Assembly (NCBI GenBank): GCA_937958735.1
Contig: CALGNG010000213.1
Location: 1 to 9,507 of the forward strand
Direction: 5' to 3'
DNA length: 9,507 bases
From: an uncultured Aquimarina sp.
Lineage (GTDB): Bacteria; Bacteroidota; Bacteroidia; Flavobacteriales; Flavobacteriaceae
Position 1 is the first letter of the stretch. Each line of letters opens with the position of its first letter. This document shows, piece after piece, positions 1 to 7,772 of the stretch. The position numbers were made by a program, and so were the translations under genes. The notes below the pieces were generated by a model that did not search any database, was not told the origin of the DNA, and was given only the letters and a program-made list of their open reading frames with translations.

Positions 1-87
1 CAGGACATAGGTATGCTCACTGTGCACTTTAACGTAATGCAACCGGCTGAAAGCTATGCCAAAGCACTAAAATTATTGGGACTATAA
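1..87 (+). CDS. C-terminal end of an unrecognised protein, 5' end outside the window
   Basis: A plus-strand frame is open from the first base to a TAA at 85-87. It encodes the last 28 residues of a protein, beginning QDIGMLTVHF and ending YAKALKLLGL. I do not recognise the family and assign no function; the tail is too short to judge. The case for real coding is indirect: G+C is about 48% over bases 1-60 against under 20% just downstream, and the stop is followed within 10 bases by a well-placed Shine-Dalgarno sequence and ATG, the usual layout of a two-gene operon. It converges on the minus-strand polysaccharide operon, with only 7 bases between the two stop codons. A transposase or other mobile-element protein is one possibility given the composition, but nothing in the visible residues proves it. 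Confidence 0.5.
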   Translation, partial: QDIGMLTVHFNVMQPAESYAKALKLLGL

Positions 88-91
88 GGAG
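86..91 (+). promoter_or_regulatory. Shine-Dalgarno sequence AAGGAG
   Basis: AAGGAG overlaps the stop codon of the upstream plus-strand gene and sits 5 bases before the ATG at 97-99, near-ideal spacing for ribosome binding. None of the minus-strand gene starts in this window has a comparable site at proper spacing, as is usual in Bacteroidota. The contrast suggests the left edge has a different origin from the operon, although a chance match is possible. Confidence 0.4.
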
Positions 92-94
92 AAC

Positions 95-616
95 CTATGT
101 CCGAACACTCACATTTATTAGCATTTTCTTATGCTTTTCTATTTCTGTATTATTATCAAATCTATTTTTAATTTTTTTTGCAGGTATGCCTGCATATACA
201 GAAAATGGCTCTAAATCTTTTGTAACAATAGATCCCATAGCTACAATTGCTCCATCTCCTATTGTTACGCCTGTTTTAATTTTAACATAAGCACCTAACC
301 AAACATCCTTACCTATTACTGTTTTATCTAAAATTCCTCTTCCTGAAAAAATAGTTGGTAAACCCGGAATCTTATACTCATGGTCTCCACCAATAATGCT
401 TACATTATTAGCTAACATAGTGTAATCTCCTATAGACACTTTAGGATACACCAAACAATTTGGACCAATATAACTATAGGCTCCTGCTTTTAAATCCCTA
501 AAAACTTTAGCTTTACTAGACATATAAAAAGTAGGATGAACATTTTTAAGTTTTCTTTTTTTTCTTATATAAAACATTTTTAAAAATCGATATATTTTTC
601 TTACTCTATTTACCAT
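95..616 (-). CDS. Hexapeptide-repeat sugar O-acetyltransferase (WcaF/NodL/MaT-like)
   Basis: A 173-residue left-handed beta-helix acyltransferase, expected to move acetyl from acetyl-CoA to a hydroxyl of a nucleotide-linked or lipid-linked sugar in the cytoplasm. A basic N-terminal stretch (residues 1-25) is followed by imperfect hexapeptide turns from about 35 to 135: an IGPNCLV turn near 50, the loop GGDHEY with probable catalytic His79, then IGKDVWLGAYVKIKTGVTIG (101-120) and the family signature AGIPAKKIK (142-150). The ATG start overlaps the end of the upstream glycosyltransferase gene by 11 bases, so translation is probably coupled; it is the last gene of the operon. The tail after HKKML (162-166) is only INVSVRT, encoded partly in the higher-G+C border region, so the natural C-terminus has probably been replaced at the junction. 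The beta-helix core is intact and the enzyme may still work. The acceptor sugar cannot be told. Confidence 0.88.
   Translation of the reverse strand: MVNRVRKIYRFLKMFYIRKKRKLKNVHPTFYMSSKAKVFRDLKAGAYSYIGPNCLVYPKVSIGDYTMLANNVSIIGGDHEYKIPGLPTIFSGRGILDKTVIGKDVWLGAYVKIKTGVTIGDGAIVAMGSIVTKDLEPFSVYAGIPAKKIKNRFDNNTEIEKHKKMLINVSVRT
97..115. other. Putative recombination or insertion junction
   Basis: Counting bases gives 48 G+C in positions 1-110 (44%) and 11 in positions 111-170 (18%). The change coincides with the loss of a sensible plus-strand frame and with the last few codons of the minus-strand acetyltransferase. Read outward from the minus strand, the last plausible foreign block begins TGTGAGTGTTCGGACA (98-113 reversed); a TG start, matching CA at its plus-strand end, is common to many insertion-sequence ends. 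No second copy of this block and no flanking duplication can be tested, because the partner end lies outside the window. The exact breakpoint is uncertain by some 15 bases. Confidence 0.35.
97..171 (+). pseudogene. Possible gene start cut off at a junction (24 codons)
   Basis: An ATG at 97-99, 5 bases after AAGGAG, opens a frame that begins MSEHSH and ends at TAA 169-171. Only the first five or six codons (to about 113) have the composition of the flanking plus-strand gene. The rest is simply the reverse strand of the acetyltransferase gene, giving a meaningless Phe/Tyr-rich run. I read it as the stump of a second gene in a plus-strand operon, interrupted when the AT-rich cluster DNA was joined to it. 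Alternatively the bases up to 113 are the outer end of a mobile element and the ATG is fortuitous. It is unlikely to make a functional product. Confidence 0.3.
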
Positions 617-1721
617 ACAAAACTTTTTTAATTATTTCTGTTTGATATAAAGGAGTGTAATACGTATCAATTTTCTCATAACATCTTTCCCTTACTTCTG
701 TTCTATTATTATCAGAAGTTTTGAACCACTTTGCTATTTTATCCTCTAAATCTATTAAATCATTCTTTTTAAAAAAGCTTCCTGTTACTCCTTCTTCCAC
801 AACTTCAAATTCTGGCATTTGAGATTCAAATTCGTTATGGGTAATTACAGGTGTTCCATAAACCATAGAATGCATCGCTGTTAAACCGACATTTCCTGGT
901 GAAACACATAAGTCTGCATTAAATATTAAATTACCTATTTCAAATTCATCATAACAAGCACCATAAAACCAAACCTTTTTGTCTATTTTATTTTTAATTA
1001 CTTGTTTTTTAAGAAAGTCTAATTCTTCCCCTTCCCCTATTAAAACTAGATTCAAATCCACTTTAATATTAATTAAATCTGTAACCGCTTGGATTAATAA
1101 ATCTAATCGCTTTACTTTTGTTAATCTTCCTATAAATATAATGGTATTATTTTCGTTCAAAAAAAAGTCTTTATAAATATTATTCAAACTTAATTTCTTC
1201 CTAACTAATATTTGTTTTTCGTAATCTAATGAATTAAAAACAACATGTAATTTATTAGCATTAAATCCTTCTTCTATCATTAACTCTTTTGCATAATTAC
1301 CGTACAACAATAATCCATCACTCAAATTAAAAAAAACTTTTTTAACCTTCCTTTTAAGAAACGTTTCATCTCCATACCATCCATGGGTCCATAAAAAAAT
1401 CTTTTTTTTAAATAAAAAAGAAATTATTAAAGCAACCCAGGTACTAATACAATAATATTCTCCTAAAAAAATATAATTCTGGTATTTTTTTGACAGCATT
1501 ATCCCTAAAATACCTTTCTGAAAATAAATTGACGATAATACCTTTATGTTTCTTAATTCTTTTTTAAATCCTTTAATCGTATTATAATCGATTTTTTGAA
1601 CATCACCCATTTTGTCTCCAAAATAAAAATCGATATTTAAATTCTCATCTAAAGACTTAAAAATTCCTTTTCTATAATGTTGTGCATAATTATAGACTAA
1701 ACAGATTTTTGTTTTTGACAT
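606..1721 (-). CDS. Glycosyltransferase, GT-B fold, GT4-like
   Basis: A 371-residue cytoplasmic glycosyltransferase that should add one sugar of the repeat unit from a nucleotide donor. The N-terminal half (1-185) is the acceptor domain, with a short hydrophobic membrane-associating stretch near 93-112. The C-terminal domain begins about residue 190 with the donor-phosphate motif FIGRLTKVKR (196-205), followed by VLIGEGEE (226-233). The donor-binding region reads SPGNVGLTAMHSMVYGTPV (274-292). In ordinary GT4 enzymes this is the EX7E motif; here Gly276 and His284 stand where the two glutamates usually are. I recall this SPGN..LTAMHS form from other Bacteroidota glycosyltransferases, so it probably marks a subfamily and not a dead enzyme. 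It starts with ATG 6 bases after the pyruvyltransferase-like gene, with no Shine-Dalgarno sequence. Donor and linkage are unknown. Confidence 0.88.
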   Translation of the reverse strand: MSKTKICLVYNYAQHYRKGIFKSLDENLNIDFYFGDKMGDVQKIDYNTIKGFKKELRNIKVLSSIYFQKGILGIMLSKKYQNYIFLGEYYCISTWVALIISFLFKKKIFLWTHGWYGDETFLKRKVKKVFFNLSDGLLLYGNYAKELMIEEGFNANKLHVVFNSLDYEKQILVRKKLSLNNIYKDFFLNENNTIIFIGRLTKVKRLDLLIQAVTDLINIKVDLNLVLIGEGEELDFLKKQVIKNKIDKKVWFYGACYDEFEIGNLIFNADLCVSPGNVGLTAMHSMVYGTPVITHNEFESQMPEFEVVEEGVTGSFFKKNDLIDLEDKIAKWFKTSDNNRTEVRERCYEKIDTYYTPLYQTEIIKKVLYGK

Positions 1722-1727
1722 AACTAA

Positions 1728-2801
1728 TTATCTGTTAAAAATAATTGATATTTTTTCTTTACAAAGAACTTTATTATCACGAGCTATATCAATTATTTGA
1801 CTCTTTAATTTAGATTGATTTTCATAATGTTCTCTAACATTATCAATCGAATCCGAAATTAAACATTCAATATTATTATCCGATAAAATCCTATTAATTT
1901 TAGAAGTCTTAGCATCGTCTTTTAAAATTAAAAAAGGTATTACATGATGCACTATACCTAAAATCATTACATGTAAACGATTTGTAATTAAATAGACAGA
2001 TTCGCTATAAGTATCTACAATATCATTATACCAGATACAATCTGATATAATATTACAATTTAATTTTTTAAACTTATTATACAAAAATTCATTATAATCT
2101 TTATCAGATTCTACTTGATGAAAAAAACAAACCTCTAATCCTTTACTTATAAAAAAAGGTATTGCTTGGCTAAGGTATTCTTCTATTTTTTTATCGTAAT
2201 CCAAATCATTTAAATTTCTTAAAGAAATTAACACCTTCTTTTTCGTCACAGTATTACTGTAATCATTAAACAAAAAGGCTACATCTGGTATGTAATCAAC
2301 GTTATTTACATTTGCTTCTTTTAATTTTTTCACATTTTGTCTAGACCTCACCAATGTATTATCAAAAAAACCATTGGAGTATCTCTCTGACCAAGTATTA
2401 AATTTGTTTTTTATTGTTATATCATTTCCTATCAAATTTAATTTTAATCCAGATTTACTCAAACTTCTAAATTGATATGTAATTACAAGTCTTTTTATTA
2501 TTTGAGAAAATTTATAATCTTCTCCTCCAGATGGACCTGGACTTTTAAAATAATAATCAAAATCCAACTTAATCTTTGTTAGCATTTTAAACATGGATTG
2601 TCTCTTTAAAGACCCCCCATAAGTCACTTCAAAATCATTTACATTTTCTTTTTCTAATAAATGGTCTTTAAATTTTTGAGGAAGTCCTGCCATATCTACA
2701 TAAATATCCCCATAAATAGATAATTCATCTATAAGCATTTTATTTATTAATAAATCGCCAAGGTTATCATGTTGAGTTGCTACAAGAAAATAAATTTTCA
2801 T
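1728..2801 (-). CDS. Polysaccharide pyruvyltransferase-family protein (CsaB/WcaK/AmsJ type)
   Basis: A 357-residue protein of the polysaccharide pyruvyltransferase family (PF04230), GT-B-like enzymes that ketal-link pyruvate from phosphoenolpyruvate to a sugar of a surface polymer. Visible marks are the N-terminal DNLGDLLIN (12-20), a Gly-rich SPGPSGGEDYK (87-97), LIGNDI (123-128), the RSRQN block (151-155), YIPDVAFL (170-177), and the late NRLHVMILG (274-282), where the family has its conserved Arg-x-His. Length is normal and no signal peptide is seen, so it should act in the cytoplasm on the lipid-linked unit. It lies 2 bases after one glycosyltransferase gene and 6 before another, which fits a repeat-unit modifying role. 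Members with uncertain acceptors and even uncertain chemistry are common in this family, so the family call is much firmer than the reaction. Confidence 0.87.
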   Translation of the reverse strand: MKIYFLVATQHDNLGDLLINKMLIDELSIYGDIYVDMAGLPQKFKDHLLEKENVNDFEVTYGGSLKRQSMFKMLTKIKLDFDYYFKSPGPSGGEDYKFSQIIKRLVITYQFRSLSKSGLKLNLIGNDITIKNKFNTWSERYSNGFFDNTLVRSRQNVKKLKEANVNNVDYIPDVAFLFNDYSNTVTKKKVLISLRNLNDLDYDKKIEEYLSQAIPFFISKGLEVCFFHQVESDKDYNEFLYNKFKKLNCNIISDCIWYNDIVDTYSESVYLITNRLHVMILGIVHHVIPFLILKDDAKTSKINRILSDNNIECLISDSIDNVREHYENQSKLKSQIIDIARDNKVLCKEKISIIFNR

Positions 2802-2803
2802 AA

Positions 2804-4003
2804 TTATAATTTTATTATATCTTTTGCAAAATCAGTATAATTTTTTTTTGCATTAGATTTCATATTCCACTTTTCCTTTATGTAAGTCCTTTCTATATTC
2901 GTTTTCTGGACACAAACTAAGGCTTCTTCTACTTCGTTAATACTAGGATTTGACTTAAGTAAAACCCCTACATCTGATGAAACTATCTCCGAAGTACCAC
3001 CTACATCTGTAGCTATAACAGGTATTCCAAAAGATTGAGCCTCCATAATAGAAACAGGAACACCTTCAGAGGTACTTAAATTAACAAAAACATCGATAGG
3101 ATTATTTTTATAAAAATCGTAAACTTTAGTATTTAAAACATACCCTTTAATATCAATTATCAAATTTGTTTGTTTTATAAGCTCTACTTTACTTTTTAGT
3201 TCCTGTTCTAGATCACCCGTTCCAAAATGAGTCCATTGAATAATTATATCTTTTTGATTTCTTGCAAAAAGAACTAACGATTCAAGTAAAAGAAATAATC
3301 TTTTCCTCGAAGTTATTTGAGATACCGTTAATATTGAAAATTTATTTTTTTCCGAAATCTGACTAATACTATTATTATCAAATACTCCTAATCTTGAAAT
3401 TTTAATATTACCTATATCTCCGTATTTTTCTTCTATATATTTTTTACCATCGGTTGATATCGAATACAAACAATCCATATGTTTTAAAGAATGCTTACGA
3501 TAAGGAAAAAAACCTTGATCTTCGTATACATCCCACCTATGCGCTCTAGAAACTAATTTAATTAGCTTTTTATTCTTCTGTTTTGATTTTATTAAAGCAT
3601 TTACTACTTGGCTAAACCAGTAAGAATAAAACACTGTATTGGTTTCATCTGACAAAGAAAATTTCTTAAGTTGCTTGACGTAGTGAACTTCGTAAATTGC
3701 GTAACGTACAATGTTTTTTAAATCATTAATTGATTTTATTTTAAAAAAATGATCTACAAAATATCTGAAAATATATCCATAAAAAAAAGCACTAAAAATC
3801 TTTCTTATTTTTGTCTTTTTTTCAAATAAAAAAGACGTGTTCACCGATACATTTTTAGGCAAAGGTCTTAAATGCTTATTTTTGAAAGTTGGACAAATTA
3901 TTATTTCATCAAAAAGATTACTTAATACTTCTATCTCGGATTCCAAAAAAGCTTCTGTCTTTGCATAAGGAAACAGTTTTGTGAAAATTACTAATTTTTT
4001 CAT
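2804..4003 (-). CDS. Glycosyltransferase family 4 (group 1)
   Basis: A 399-residue retaining glycosyltransferase of the GT-B fold, expected to add a sugar to the lipid-linked repeat unit at the inner face of the membrane. The N-terminal domain starts MKKLVIFTKLFPYAKTEAFL, a form typical of enzymes that rebuild polymers (the glycine loop is replaced by a Phe-Pro-Tyr-x-x-x-Glu pattern). The acceptor half contains SRAHRWDVYEDQG (152-164) and LYSISTDGKKYI (179-190). The C-terminal domain opens with ILTVSQITSRKR (224-235), carrying the phosphate-binding Arg233/Lys234. The EX7E motif is complete: Glu313 and Glu321 in SEGVPVSIMEAQ, followed by FGIPVIATDVGGTSEIV (325-341). Its ATG directly abuts the stop codon of the polymerase gene with no spacer. 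An A9 tract on the coding strand (2841-2849) lies near the C-terminus. Donor unknown. Confidence 0.92.
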   Translation of the reverse strand: MKKLVIFTKLFPYAKTEAFLESEIEVLSNLFDEIIICPTFKNKHLRPLPKNVSVNTSFLFEKKTKIRKIFSAFFYGYIFRYFVDHFFKIKSINDLKNIVRYAIYEVHYVKQLKKFSLSDETNTVFYSYWFSQVVNALIKSKQKNKKLIKLVSRAHRWDVYEDQGFFPYRKHSLKHMDCLYSISTDGKKYIEEKYGDIGNIKISRLGVFDNNSISQISEKNKFSILTVSQITSRKRLFLLLESLVLFARNQKDIIIQWTHFGTGDLEQELKSKVELIKQTNLIIDIKGYVLNTKVYDFYKNNPIDVFVNLSTSEGVPVSIMEAQSFGIPVIATDVGGTSEIVSSDVGVLLKSNPSINEVEEALVCVQKTNIERTYIKEKWNMKSNAKKNYTDFAKDIIKL

Positions 4004-5239
4004 TTAAGTATATTTTTCTTTTATATCAAAAATTGTAAACATCTGAATAGAAAACAAGAAAATCCATGTAGATGTATTTAAATGATAACTACTATTTATA
4101 ACGGAAGTAAAAGCATAGGATAAAATAAATGCTACAATTATAAATTTGGATATTGAATCCTTTTTTCTATTTAAATATATTCTTGCTAAATAAAACAAAA
4201 ACATTATAAAAATAATTAAACCATACTGAACTAGTATTTCTAAAAAAAAGTTATGAGAGGCTATAAAATCTTGAGTCAAACTAAAATTAGAAAACTTCTC
4301 TATCCCAATTGAAAAATTACCCGAACCTAAACCTAAGTAAAGATTTTCCCTTAGTGTACCTAATCCACTGTATATAATTTCTTCCCTATAAGAGTCACTA
4401 AAACCATTAGAATCTTGTCCTCCTAAACGAGCTAAAACATTTATAAAAATAACATCGTAAAACAAAAAACTAAATAGAATCCCTGCAGCCATAAATAATA
4501 ACTTTATTTTGCCCGTTATTAAATGATTTTTTTGAATAAAAAACACAGAAGTCGTTACAGCTAAACATAAAATGGACGCACGAGAGGAATTCATGATAAT
4601 AAAAGCCGTTAAGAAAATCATCACCGCTAAACTAAATATTTTCTGTTTTATTGTTTTTTGAAGTAGTGTGAAACCAAAAACAAAAGGCAAAGCATACACT
4701 AATATTTGATTATAACCATTTAAATTACCATAAGCAAGTGCTGCATAATTCCTTATTTGATCAAAATTAATGTAAATCTTACTATGTGTTTGTTCTGCTG
4801 TATAATGATGTACTCCTGAAATAAATTCATATAAAGCAAAAGGAATTGAAATTACAAACAATAACACCCAACCTTTTATAATTGATAATAATGGTTTGCT
4901 AGCTCTATTGCACAAAATTAAAAAAATGGGTAGTAAAGAAAAATTAATAATATTATATACTATTTCTTTTGCCGCCAATGAAATAGACAGAGCCCAAAAC
5001 AATGAAGCTATGGAATAACACTGCCAAAAAAGGAAAAAAAACAAATCTCTTTTATGTAAATTAAAAAAAGCTTTATCACGTCTAGGTAAAAATAAAACCA
5101 AAGGTAACATTAAGACTATAAATATCCTGATAGGCTGAAATGCCCCTCCAATAGTTCCAAAAATCTGAAGTACTATTAAAATAATCAATAATCGATCATA
5201 GACATTTATAATAGTATTTTTCTTATAAGTATTGTGCAT
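4004..5239 (-). CDS. wzy: Wzy-type polysaccharide polymerase (O-antigen ligase/polymerase fold)
   Basis: A 411-residue multipass inner-membrane protein, rich in Phe, Ile and Leu, with about ten to twelve hydrophobic segments and short charged loops. It belongs to the O-antigen ligase/polymerase superfamily (PF04932-like). Supporting marks are SSRAS (218-222) in a membrane segment, the large periplasmic loop from about 265 to 335 with Arg284 in SYREEI, GLGSGNFSIG (303-312), and ASHNFFLEILVQYG (327-340), where the conserved loop His329 lies. In a Wzx/Wzy pathway it would join undecaprenyl-linked repeat units block by block in the periplasm. The location directly after a Wzx flippase gene and before a glycosyltransferase gene favours polymerase over the related WaaL ligase, but sequence alone does not fully separate the two. 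ATG start, 2 bases after the wzx stop; no Shine-Dalgarno sequence. Confidence 0.83.
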   Translation of the reverse strand: MHNTYKKNTIINVYDRLLIILIVLQIFGTIGGAFQPIRIFIVLMLPLVLFLPRRDKAFFNLHKRDLFFFLFWQCYSIASLFWALSISLAAKEIVYNIINFSLLPIFLILCNRASKPLLSIIKGWVLLFVISIPFALYEFISGVHHYTAEQTHSKIYINFDQIRNYAALAYGNLNGYNQILVYALPFVFGFTLLQKTIKQKIFSLAVMIFLTAFIIMNSSRASILCLAVTTSVFFIQKNHLITGKIKLLFMAAGILFSFLFYDVIFINVLARLGGQDSNGFSDSYREEIIYSGLGTLRENLYLGLGSGNFSIGIEKFSNFSLTQDFIASHNFFLEILVQYGLIIFIMFLFYLARIYLNRKKDSISKFIIVAFILSYAFTSVINSSYHLNTSTWIFLFSIQMFTIFDIKEKYT

Positions 5240-5241
5240 AA

Positions 5242-6684
5242 TTAGAAATACTTGTTTTTAATGGAATTAATAAAAATTAATATTTCTTTAAACTCTGGTA
5301 ATCTAAAGAAATATATTATTAATACATAATACATAATATAAAATATAACTTGAAAAATTAATGTATAAATTAAAGAGATATCCAAAAACAAAATAAGATA
5401 TAAAAAAAGAAACCCTATAAAACCAATAATAAAAAATATAAAAATATCCTTTAACTGCTCTATAATAGAATACTTGATTAATTTATTTGTATAAAAACTA
5501 TTTATAAAAAATTCTATAATAGAGAATCCAACAAAACTGTAAAGTAAAATTTCTATACTAAAAAATGAAGAAACAATAACCAGAGGTATCAACACTATTT
5601 TCTTAACAACTTCTAACTTTAAATTTAAGTTAGAAAACCCTTTTACTGTTAATAAGTTTAAATTTAAAATTTGTAATCCGTAAAGCAACCCTGGAATACA
5701 CAATAATTGCATATAAAAAATAGAAGTTTGCCATTTTACACCTATCAAAATTAAAACAATAGGTTTGGCTGCTCCCATCAAAAAAAACATTATTAGGCTA
5801 CTTAACATTGTATTAAATCTAATAAATTTCCTAAATTTTAACTTTAATTCCTTTTCGTTATTTTGAATTTTAGAAAATATTGGAAAGCTAATTCTTTTAA
5901 TACCTAGCGAAATATTTGATGCAAATGGTTTCTGAAAACTATCTGCTCTTGTATAATATCCTAATGATGTTGGCGAATATACTTTTCCAATAATAAAATA
6001 ATAAATATTTGAATATACAGTATTAATTAACTCTGAAATTAATAATTTATAACTGTACCAAAATAACTCTTTAAAACAATTCTTTGAAAAGATAAATTGT
6101 GGTCTCCATGAATTAAAAATCCATAATAATATGCAATTAAATAATTGCTTTAAAAAATTTAAAAAAACTAAACTCCAAACCCCATAGCCTTGATATGCAA
6201 TAATTAATGAAATAGTTGAAGCTACAACAGAAGATATTATTGAAATTATAGCTTGAAGCTTAAAATTAAGTTCTCGAGTTAAAATACTCCTTTGAACTAA
6301 AGTAAGAGCACTTACAATAACTCCAATACCAATTACCTTAACAATAGGTATTAGTAAAGGCTCTTTAAAAAAAGCAGCTATGATACCTGATGTAAAATAT
6401 AAAATCGTATATAATACTATTGCAGTGGCAATATTAACGTAAAATATACTATTATAATCCAGCTCTGTTACATCTATTTTTCTAATCAAAGCTTGAGTAA
6501 AACCTGAATTTACTATTGTTGTACTAATAGCAATAAATACAGTAGTAAGACCTACAAGACCAAAATCTTCAGGACTTAATATTCTTGCTAACAGTATCCC
6601 TACACAGAAAATTACAGCTTGACTAAATATACCCTCAAAAAGATTCCAACTAAATCCATTAATAGTTTGGTTTTTTAATGACAT
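5242..6684 (-). CDS. wzx: Wzx/WzxC-family polysaccharide flippase
   Basis: A 480-residue inner-membrane protein of the polysaccharide transporter branch of the MOP superfamily, which flips the undecaprenyl-pyrophosphate-linked repeat unit to the periplasmic face. The N-terminus shows the WzxC-type pattern: an amphipathic lead, a first membrane helix (about 16-36), then LLARILSPEDFGLVGL (31-46) and NSGFTQALIRK (59-69). Other family marks are LTRELNFKLQA (135-145) and LGYYTRADSFQKP (241-253). About twelve to fourteen hydrophobic segments are spread over the length, with the last pair around 411-460. It is among the most AT-rich genes here; sampled 60-base blocks have only 15-17% G+C, which is typical of wzx genes and horizontally shuffled clusters. 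Its ATG shares one base with the stop of the acyltransferase gene (TAATG), so translation is probably coupled. Confidence 0.92.
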   Translation of the reverse strand: MSLKNQTINGFSWNLFEGIFSQAVIFCVGILLARILSPEDFGLVGLTTVFIAISTTIVNSGFTQALIRKIDVTELDYNSIFYVNIATAIVLYTILYFTSGIIAAFFKEPLLIPIVKVIGIGVIVSALTLVQRSILTRELNFKLQAIISIISSVVASTISLIIAYQGYGVWSLVFLNFLKQLFNCILLWIFNSWRPQFIFSKNCFKELFWYSYKLLISELINTVYSNIYYFIIGKVYSPTSLGYYTRADSFQKPFASNISLGIKRISFPIFSKIQNNEKELKLKFRKFIRFNTMLSSLIMFFLMGAAKPIVLILIGVKWQTSIFYMQLLCIPGLLYGLQILNLNLLTVKGFSNLNLKLEVVKKIVLIPLVIVSSFFSIEILLYSFVGFSIIEFFINSFYTNKLIKYSIIEQLKDIFIFFIIGFIGFLFLYLILFLDISLIYTLIFQVIFYIMYYVLIIYFFRLPEFKEILIFINSIKNKYF

Positions 6685-7772
6685 TAATTTTTATTTTTTG
6701 AGATATAAATTTTAATGTTATCTAAAAATTTACTGAGTACAGTTTTCAGTTTATTTTCAACAATTTTATTTATATAATATGAAAAAATAATCATTATAGT
6801 AATAGTGCCAATTATTAATACATATTTATTAATGGAATAAAAATTATTAAAAATTATAAATCCAATGTTTTGATGTAATAAATATAAAGGATATGTTAAT
6901 AACCCTAAATTAATAAAAACTTTCAAATTTAAAAATTGCAACTTATTACCTACTAATAAGGCGAAAAACGAATAAAAAAATAATAAAATCGAATAAATTA
7001 TTTCGAATGAAAAAGTAGTATTAAACTTAGTTTCAAAAAAGACAACTTTTTTATAAGCCCAGAAAGTAGCAATAAAAAAGCAAAGCACTAAGCTCAATAT
7101 ATATTTAAATTTGTATCCATTCTTAAAAATTAAATAAAAAATACAACCAGATATAAAATAATGAGAATACTTTAGAATAAAAACAAAATTAAAAGCTTTT
7201 AAAATTAACAAATTAGGGTTTACAAAATGAAAAATAATCAGATATATCAACGACAAGAATAGCCATGAGAAACAAAAAAAATCTACATTTTTAAGCTTTT
7301 TAATGAATTTTGCACTTATAAGATAGAAAATTACTAGTATATAAAATTTAATTTCATAAAGTAGCGTCCAATATACGCCATCAATATGTTTAATTCCTAT
7401 ATAGCCATTCAGCATTGTTAAATTTGCGACTAATTGCAGAAAATCAACTTTATACCTATCTCCTCCAAAAAAATAAGAAACTAGGAATGTGGCTAAAACA
7501 GCAACCCAAAAAGCGGGGTACAGTCTTGAAATTCTAGATTTTATAAATTTAAAAGCAGAAAACTCTTGTATAGATAAAAAAATAACGAAACCACTAATTA
7601 CAAAAAAAACATCTACCCCCAAATAGCCATATTTAAAATAGCCTCCAATATTTTCGAAGGTTACATCAGACATGTTATTAGCTTTCCAACCTCTAAACAA
7701 GTAATGATAAAATACTACAGAGAGGGCTGCTATAAATCTAACTAAATCTATAGCATATAATCTCCTACTCAA
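6684..7772 (-). CDS. Membrane acyltransferase 3 family (OafA/YrhL type), TTG start
   Basis: A 362-residue integral membrane O-acyltransferase (PF01757), likely to acetylate or otherwise acylate the glycan at or across the inner membrane. The signature N-terminal half is clear: [20 protein letters not shown] (4-23) with probable catalytic His23, [14 protein letters not shown] (49-62), SRLYPAFW (82-89) and [11 protein letters not shown] (135-145). About ten hydrophobic segments follow. No SGNH or other periplasmic domain is attached. The only usable start is TTG at 7770-7772: an in-frame TAA lies two codons upstream (CAC TAA ATT ATT TTG), and the next Met is residue 34, beyond His23. The TTG lies inside the end of gmd (8-base overlap), so initiation by ribosomes finishing gmd is likely. 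The acyl donor and target sugar are unknown. Confidence 0.9.
   Translation of the reverse strand: MSRRLYAIDLVRFIAALSVVFYHYLFRGWKANNMSDVTFENIGGYFKYGYLGVDVFFVISGFVIFLSIQEFSAFKFIKSRISRLYPAFWVAVLATFLVSYFFGGDRYKVDFLQLVANLTMLNGYIGIKHIDGVYWTLLYEIKFYILVIFYLISAKFIKKLKNVDFFCFSWLFLSLIYLIIFHFVNPNLLILKAFNFVFILKYSHYFISGCIFYLIFKNGYKFKYILSLVLCFFIATFWAYKKVVFFETKFNTTFSFEIIYSILLFFYSFFALLVGNKLQFLNLKVFINLGLLTYPLYLLHQNIGFIIFNNFYSINKYVLIIGTITIMIIFSYYINKIVENKLKTVLSKFLDNIKIYISKNKN

Noticed and set aside
88..94. Bidirectional terminator between the convergent genes
   Set aside because: Only 7 bases separate the two stop codons, and I find no GC-rich hairpin followed by a T run around them. TGTCCGAACA at 98-107 is only an imperfect short palindrome.
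979..1176. 65-codon plus-strand open frame
   Set aside because: It is wholly antisense to the well-supported glycosyltransferase gene at 606-1721, has no ribosome binding site and shows no family motif. Its composition is what the reverse strand of that gene would give.
5242..6684. Extreme AT content of the wzx gene as a sign of decay
   Set aside because: The frame is open for 480 codons with family motifs at both ends. Very low G+C is usual for flippase genes in such clusters, so it is not evidence of a pseudogene.
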